Below, piece by piece: positions 62,401 through 64,000 of a stretch of 64,000 bases of DNA. The position numbers were made by a program, and so were the translations under genes. How positions within the stretch are numbered: position 1 is the first letter of the stretch; each line of letters starts with the position of its first letter. The DNA is from Talpa occidentalis (lineage: Eukaryota; Chordata; Mammalia; Eulipotyphla; Talpidae): NCBI RefSeq assembly GCF_014898055.3, contig NW_023605083.1:92653483-92717482 (forward strand), written 5' to 3'. The notes under the pieces are model-generated. The model saw only the letters and a list, made by a program, of their open reading frames with translations. It was not told the DNA's origin and made no database searches.

Positions 62401-63106
62401 AGACCTGTATGAGAAGGAGCTGCTATGTGCAACTTTGAGGGAAAAGTGCCAGGTAGAAAGGCCCCGAGGTAGGAAGTTATGTTCCTTCCTGATAAGTTCA
62501 GAGAGCAGTGGGTATCTGTCCCAAGGGGTAGTTAGGAAGGCAAGTGAGATATGGGATGTGAAATATCTTGACAAGCATAAAAAAAATTACAACTAGGATG
62601 AGTCCTCAAAGCCACAACTGCCTCATTCTGCAGATACCTCCCTTTCTTAGTCCTGGGGACAGGGAACATGGAAGCCTCCTGTTCCCTGGATCTCTGCTGT
62701 GAAAGGAACTAGAAACCAAGTAAACAGGAAAGTTGCCTACAAATTCCCAGCTGCTCTTTTGGAATCAGCAGTTATAGTATTTCTGAGCAGATTCAACACT
62801 CTCTTCAAGGAGCTACACTTCTGCACAGGCTAAAGAAGCAAGACACGGCCCTTGGGGGTGAGGGAGATAATCATGAAAGGGGTGACAATGCCGCTTATGG
62901 AGGGCCTACTTTCTGTCAGGTTTCCAAGCATGACTCAGGGTTTATCACGACACCTGAGTCCTCATTGGGCCCCAAGATGCTTCCCCCACTCCCTGAGACC
63001 TACCTGACCAGGATGTGGACCTGCGGCTGAGGCTGAGACCGTGCAAGCAGCGCTCCAGAGCATGCAGGATGCGGTCCTCCGTGCATGTCGTGGTCCCTGG
63101 CTGCAT
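38308..63106 (-). CDS. PIK3R5: PIK3R5, p101 regulatory subunit of PI3K-gamma (complete CDS, 18 coding exons)
   Basis: Spliced CDS on the minus strand. Exons: 63106-63004, 61317-61217, 58575-58507, 57120-56982, 46215-46146, 45268-45094, 44508-44355, 43662-43579, 43276-42559, 42437-42275, 41904-41779, 41225-41100, 40905-40812, 40631-40555, 39781-39688, 39597-39515, 38705-38596, 38455-38308. They sum to 2634 nt, exactly 877 codons plus TAG, and all introns are GT-AG; human p101 is about 880 residues. Recognisable stretches are the start [53 protein letters not shown] and the end [11 protein letters not shown]. In this family p101 binds the p110-gamma catalytic subunit in the cytosol and recruits it to G-beta-gamma at the membrane after GPCR activation, mainly in leukocytes. 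An acidic run of about 15 residues (319-333) lies in the variable central linker. No frameshift or premature stop is seen. Identity is near certain; exon ends rest on reading frame and splice signals. Confidence 0.97.
38596..38705 (-). CDS. PIK3R5: PIK3R5 coding exon 17
   Basis: Encodes [20 protein letters not shown] then [16 protein letters not shown]. It is 110 nt with acceptor TTCCAG and donor GTAGG. One residue is missing compared with my recollection of human (GSNSCPFAVC versus GSNCSFAVC), in frame. Confidence 0.94.
39182..39462. repeat. CA-rich minisatellite-like tract in PIK3R5 intron
   Basis: Irregular repeats around CCTGCACATACACA and CTTGCACATGCACA, about 280 bp, between coding exons 16 and 17. 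The open frames over it are low-complexity artefacts. Confidence 0.85.
39515..39597 (-). CDS. PIK3R5: PIK3R5 coding exon 16
   Basis: Encodes (D)[19 protein letters not shown] then KSRKGFNQ. It is 83 nt with acceptor CTTCAG and donor GTAAGT. The motif [11 protein letters not shown] parallels VNVTEVVKSSN of human PIK3R6. The intron after it contains the CA-rich tract at about 39182-39462. Confidence 0.95.
39688..39781 (-). CDS. PIK3R5: PIK3R5 coding exon 15
   Basis: Encodes [20 protein letters not shown] then [11 protein letters not shown]. It is 94 nt with acceptor TTTCCAG and donor GTGAGG. Confidence 0.95.
40555..40631 (-). CDS. PIK3R5: PIK3R5 coding exon 14
   Basis: Encodes (G)[19 protein letters not shown] then QIIYSK. 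It is 77 nt with acceptor GCACAG and donor GTAAGA, and is highly conserved with human. Confidence 0.95.
40812..40905 (-). CDS. PIK3R5: PIK3R5 coding exon 13
   Basis: Encodes [20 protein letters not shown] then [11 protein letters not shown]. It is 94 nt with acceptor CTCTAG and donor GTGTGT. It belongs to the C-terminal half of p101, which in the family carries the G-beta-gamma-binding function. Confidence 0.95.
41100..41225 (-). CDS. PIK3R5: PIK3R5 coding exon 12
   Basis: Encodes [20 protein letters not shown] then [20 protein letters not shown] and TE. It is 126 nt, phase 0. The acceptor is CCCCCTCAG with the coding sequence starting at TCT. Human p101 reads CQQSLKAE and this gene CQSLKAE, one Gln fewer at the junction. 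Confidence 0.96.
41583..41651. repeat. Short tandem duplication in PIK3R5 intron
   Basis: ACCCTGGTCCAAGCTCCAAT and the following CTACTTCT occur twice in tandem, with a partial third unit. Non-coding, between exons 11 and 12. Confidence 0.85.
41779..41904 (-). CDS. PIK3R5: PIK3R5 coding exon 11
   Basis: Encodes [20 protein letters not shown] then [20 protein letters not shown] and CQ. It is 126 nt, phase 0 to phase 0. The motif [12 protein letters not shown] has a counterpart in PIK3R6 (LGRVDPWYQSNV in human), a shared core feature of the two adaptors. Confidence 0.97.
42275..42437 (-). CDS. PIK3R5: PIK3R5 coding exon 10
   Basis: Encodes [20 protein letters not shown] then [20 protein letters not shown] and [14 protein letters not shown]. 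It is 163 nt with acceptor TTTTGCAG and donor GTATGT, leaving in phase 0. The 5' half, in the folded core, is highly conserved. The Pro/Ser-rich 3' half is the variable region also seen in human p101. Confidence 0.95.
42559..43276 (-). CDS. PIK3R5: PIK3R5 coding exon 9 (large central exon)
   Basis: This is the largest exon, 718 nt, residues about 299-538. It starts with (D)[19 protein letters not shown], runs into an acidic block of five Asp, nine Glu and one Asp (43217-43173), and continues with the Ser-rich linker [20 protein letters not shown]. It ends at [17 protein letters not shown]. The linker is low complexity with many Ser/Arg and is probably disordered; SQ/SP-rich stretches suggest phosphorylation, which is inference. 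The open frame extends 20 codons upstream of 43276, but those bases are intron: the acceptor CTGCAG and homology place the start at 43276. Confidence 0.97.
43173..43217 (-). repeat. In-frame GAT/GAG triplet repeat encoding acidic run in PIK3R5
   Basis: Plus-strand TCC/TCA-type triplets read on the minus strand as one GAC and four GAT codons, nine Glu codons (eight GAG, one GAA), then GAT. This gives residues about 319-333 of p101. Human p101 has a similar acidic run of different make-up. Confidence 0.9.
43579..43662 (-). CDS. PIK3R5: PIK3R5 coding exon 8
   Basis: Encodes (D)[19 protein letters not shown] then CSWNQDSF. It is 84 nt with acceptor TTACAG and donor GTAAGC. It matches the human [20 protein letters not shown] region. 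Confidence 0.95.
44355..44508 (-). CDS. PIK3R5: PIK3R5 coding exon 7
   Basis: Encodes [20 protein letters not shown], then [20 protein letters not shown] and [11 protein letters not shown]. It is 154 nt, phase 0 to phase 1, with acceptor TTTTAG and donor GTGAGG. Strong match to the [18 protein letters not shown] region of human p101. Confidence 0.96.
45094..45268 (-). CDS. PIK3R5: PIK3R5 coding exon 6
   Basis: Encodes [20 protein letters not shown], then [20 protein letters not shown] and [18 protein letters not shown]. It is 175 nt with acceptor CCCTAG and donor GTATGT, leaving in phase 0. The ending HCRLQ aligns with QRKLQ at the end of the PIK3R6 exon 725-908. Confidence 0.96.
45735..45895 (+). 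repeat. MIR relic
   Basis: GGTTCAGATCCTGGTTCAGA, TGTGCGACCTTACAAAAGTC and CCCAGCACCTGGCTCAATCA follow MIR order. PIK3R5 intron between exons 5 and 6. Confidence 0.65.
46146..46215 (-). CDS. PIK3R5: PIK3R5 coding exon 5
   Basis: Encodes [20 protein letters not shown] then ST. It is 70 nt, entering in phase 1 and leaving in phase 2 (GT|C completes Val). The PIK3R6 counterpart at 1899-1968 is also 70 nt with the same phases and the same YQRLV-AEQ core. A 10.8-kb intron separates this exon from exon 4. Confidence 0.95.
48610..49370 (+). repeat. Old mammalian interspersed repeat, probably LTR
   Basis: Contains TTCTGGGTTGGTGAACACAT, CTTTTATAATATCCTTATAA and GGTGTGGGGAAAACCCTCAC, text I recognise as one widespread old mammalian repeat, but I cannot name the family with certainty. 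Confidence 0.5.
49750..49965 (+). repeat. MIR relic
   Basis: TAGCTCTGTGACCATGGTTA, GCTTCATTATCTGAACAATG and ATGCACAGTAGGCACATG match MIR. Confidence 0.65.
50236..50491 (+). mobile_element. SINE, older subfamily
   Basis: Head GGTCCTCCCTGGTGGCACAA with a GGGGTTAAGCGCC variant of the A-box region, and a diverged tail GCATAACTAAATCAATC. Probably an ancestral subfamily. Confidence 0.85.
51258..51528 (+). mobile_element. SINE, full length
   Basis: Head GGGCCTCCCCTGGTGGCGCAG and tail AATAAATAAATAAATC plus oligo-A. Target duplication AAGAAAAAGGTAATTT on both sides (51242-51257 and from about 51529). Confidence 0.92.
51655..51898 (+). mobile_element. SINE, older subfamily
   Basis: Head GGGCCTCCCTGGTGGGACAA and tail TGCCTAAATAAATAAATCC. 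Flanks AAAAGATACCTCATAG and AAAAGATCCCTCACAG are the target duplication. It lies only 130 bp after the previous SINE. Confidence 0.88.
52985..53340 (+). repeat. LTR-like sequence
   Basis: CCAAT at 53082, ATTGG at 53109, TATA-like TATACAC at 53201 and AATAAA at 53252-53257: a compact order with about 50 bp from TATA to AATAAA, as in many gammaretrovirus-like LTRs. No internal genes are seen. Confidence 0.45.
53705..53973 (-). mobile_element. SINE, intermediate subfamily, minus orientation
   Basis: Oligo-T and reverse body with GAACCGGGGTACAGGTCAG. Flanks TTCATTCTTTTTCTTTT and TTCATTCTTTTCCTTTT form the target duplication. Confidence 0.9.
54619..54953 (-). mobile_element. SINE, young type, with long tail, minus orientation
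   Basis: Reverse body typical of the young type. The tail is an expanded (GTTT)n/(ATTT)n tract. Target duplication AGCTATTCACTTTT (54604-54617 and 54954-54967). Confidence 0.9.
54992..55240 (+). mobile_element. Short L1 3' end
   Basis: L1 3' UTR only (AACCTAAATAAGGGACCAGG ... TACAATTGTATGGGTCATAT), with target duplication AATTTAGCTATTCTTA (54976-54991 and 55241-55256). Confidence 0.85.
55359..55669 (+). mobile_element. SINE, young type, full length
   Basis: Head GGGCCTCCCCGGTGGCGCAG, tail (AAGT)n(AAAT)n, and a long oligo-A. Perfect 15-bp target duplication AAGAATACATAAATA (55344-55358 and 55670-55684). Confidence 0.94.
56982..57120 (-). CDS. PIK3R5: PIK3R5 coding exon 4
   Basis: Encodes [20 protein letters not shown] then [20 protein letters not shown] and AELKAP. 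It is 139 nt, phase 0 to phase 1, with acceptor CCCAG and donor GTGAGT. The residues [14 protein letters not shown] correspond to TLPAPYCTVALDCA of PIK3R6. The intron 5' of this exon holds the L1 insertion at 57633-58230. Confidence 0.96.
57633..58230 (+). mobile_element. 5'-truncated L1 with open ORF2 C-terminus, in PIK3R5 intron
   Basis: The last part of L1 ORF2 is open from the truncation point to a stop at about 58040, including [20 protein letters not shown] and [21 protein letters not shown] 3' UTR with a G-rich tract (about 58129-58156) and an A-tail follow. Target duplication AACTCCTCCACAG at 57620-57632 and 58231-58243. Opposite to the PIK3R5 direction. Confidence 0.9.
58507..58575 (-). 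CDS. PIK3R5: PIK3R5 coding exon 3
   Basis: Encodes [20 protein letters not shown] followed by VLG. It is 69 nt, phase 0 to phase 0, the same length as its PIK3R6 counterpart at 2714-2782. The donor is an ideal GTAAGT. The last codon is GGT (Gly) where I recall Cys in human p101, just before TPHFPPDSD in the next exon. Confidence 0.95.
59127..59452 (-). mobile_element. SINE, young type, with extra 3' flank inside its target duplication
   Basis: The SINE body runs from the head at 59452 to the oligo-A near 59179. The perfect 17-bp target duplication TGAAGCTTCACTTTCTT sits at 59453-59469 and 59110-59126, leaving about 52 bp of non-SINE sequence between the A-tail and the left duplication. That segment ends in a second A-rich run. 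Confidence 0.88.
59470..61216. other. PIK3R5 intron, AT-rich
   Basis: Between coding exons 3 and 2. AT-rich at 59470-60100, then an LTR-like fragment at 60686-60808. Nothing coding recognised. Confidence 0.5.
60686..60808 (+). repeat. LTR-like element fragment (copy 2)
   Basis: Shares TCTCTTTTAACAAACCTGTC and CTTTTGGATA with the element at 28612-28745, and adds a canonical AATAAA (ACATAATAAACCTGACC), followed by an oligo-A run. Confidence 0.45.
61217..61317 (-). CDS. PIK3R5: PIK3R5 coding exon 2
   Basis: Encodes (A)[20 protein letters not shown] and then [13 protein letters not shown]. The acceptor is CCAG before 61317 and the donor is GTGAGG after 61217. It has 101 nt, enters in phase 1 and leaves in phase 0. 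It is homologous to the PIK3R6 exon at 3822-3913, where LVRILLRELEK occupies the same place. Confidence 0.96.
61901..61927. repeat. (GT)n microsatellite
   Basis: About 13 GT units in the PIK3R5 intron between the first two coding exons. Confidence 0.9.
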
Positions 63107-63119
63107 CCTGAGTCATCGC
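63004..63119 (-). CDS. PIK3R5: PIK3R5 first coding exon
   Basis: The acceptor CACAG ends at 63120, a 13-nt 5' UTR piece follows, and the ATG is at 63106-63104. The exon encodes [20 protein letters not shown] and onward to SRRSTSWS, then a donor GT at 63003 in phase 1. The acceptor ahead of the ATG shows that at least one untranslated exon lies further upstream, probably beyond 64000. The start codon matches the human N-terminus. Confidence 0.95.
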
Positions 63120-63789
63120 CTGTGTGGGGGACAGACACTGGTGAGCCTGGGGAGTCCACCAGCAGACCACAGAGCGGCAGGAAGTGAGGGTCAGGGGTGG
63201 GAGCAGAGAAGTGCAGAGGTCTGTTTGTCCTACTGGGTAGAGCCAAACATCTCCTCTGCCCTACAGGGGGTTCTCAGGGCATGGCCTCATCCCAATGGGC
63301 TGAGCAAATGGACCTCAAAGGAAAAATCAGAATCAATTTTGTTCTGGATTTCCAAGCCTGCATCTCCCACCCCTGAGGGATGGGCAGAGAGCCACAGAGA
63401 AGCTCTCTTGGCATGCTGGGTAAGCCAATGCTAGGGCCCTGTGGGGTTGCTGCCACACGGTCCCCTACCCCAAACCCTCTGCTTGGGTGCCCAGGCCACA
63501 TGCACCGGTTCTCTTCTGCTCTCACCTCCACTTTGGCCACTGTCTTTTGCTTTCACTGAGGCTTGGCACATTACCACTTATCCAGAGACCTCACTTAGTC
63601 CCCTCCCTTGTCCTACTGAGGAGAAGTTGGGGTGAAGGTGCTTAGCCCAGGACAGAAGGCTGCTGAGAAGGGGATTTAGCATCTGCTGGGAACTGTGTCA
63701 GGTGTGTCAAATTCTGAGAGCCTTCATCAGGACCAGCCCAGCTTCTTAGTTATGTGAGAGGGTGTCTGAGTCTCTCAGAAAGTCGATAT

Positions 63790-63985
63790 CAGGCAGTTCA
63801 GCACAGTGAGTTAAGCCTGATAACAACAGACTTGGACTCAAATCTTGACTTTGATATTGCTAATCACACAACTTTGGACAAAATCTTGAACTTGGTGGAA
63901 CCTCAGTTTACTTATCTGTAAAATGGAAGTGGTGGTAACCCCACAGGGCCAAAGCGGACGTGACGAATAAACATTCAAGACATGA
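63790..63985 (+). repeat. MIR relic
   Basis: GACTTGGACTCAAATCTTGA and CCTCAGTTTACTTATCTGTA, then AAATGGAAGTGGTGGTAACC. Confidence 0.65.
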
Positions 63986-64000
63986 AAGTTATCATGATAC

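Overview
This is nuclear DNA of a placental mammal. The coding sequence is split into short exons with GT-AG introns, and most of the rest is LINE-1, SINE, LTR and older repeats. About twenty copies of one tRNA-derived SINE are present (head near GGGCCTCCCCGGTGGCGCAG, body of about 250 bp, tail of AATAAATAAATC plus oligo-A). It is not a primate Alu, a rodent B1/B2, a carnivore CanSINE, the cetartiodactyl CHR type, the horse ERE or the vespertilionid VES family. From memory it best fits the Rhin-1 family of horseshoe-bat relatives (Rhinolophoidea), so a rhinolophoid bat is my best guess, with moderate to low confidence.

Two paralogous protein-coding genes lie head to tail on the minus strand. 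At the right, PIK3R5 (p101 regulatory subunit of PI3K-gamma) has its complete coding region: 18 coding exons from the ATG at 63106 to the stop at 38308. They join into one 2634-nt frame of 877 codons plus stop, and every junction is GT-AG. At the left is the 5' part of PIK3R6 (p84/p87, the alternative PI3K-gamma adaptor): seven coding exons from the ATG at 10292 to 725, covering 215 codons. The rest of PIK3R6 lies beyond base 1. The two proteins compete for the p110-gamma catalytic subunit (PIK3CG) and tune its response to G-beta-gamma and Ras. Their adjacency and matching intron phases show a local tandem duplication.

Layout: 1-10.3 kb, PIK3R6 coding exons and introns. 10.3-36.8 kb, PIK3R6 5' region and intergenic DNA, dense in old L1, one solo LTR, a Tigger-like DNA transposon, nested L1 insertions, L2/MIR relics and promoter-like LTR modules. 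36.8-38.3 kb, probable PIK3R5 3' UTR with an antisense SINE inside. 38.3-46.2 kb, compact cluster of 14 PIK3R5 coding exons. 46.2-57.0 kb, a 10.8-kb intron full of SINEs and LTR-like sequence. 57.0-63.1 kb, four 5' PIK3R5 coding exons, with a young truncated L1 in one intron. 63.1-64 kb, intron or upstream DNA.

I found no prokaryotic features, CRISPR arrays, RNA genes or new multi-gene system. The points worth a second look are splice-site, retrotransposition and regulatory ones: a tandemly duplicated splice acceptor in PIK3R6, a twin-primed L1 nested in an older one, an L1 and a SINE that seem to carry transduced 3' flanks, CCAAT/TATA modules, and a triplet-repeat acidic run in p101. All exon boundaries were read by eye from splice signals and protein homology recalled from memory; nothing was computed or searched.
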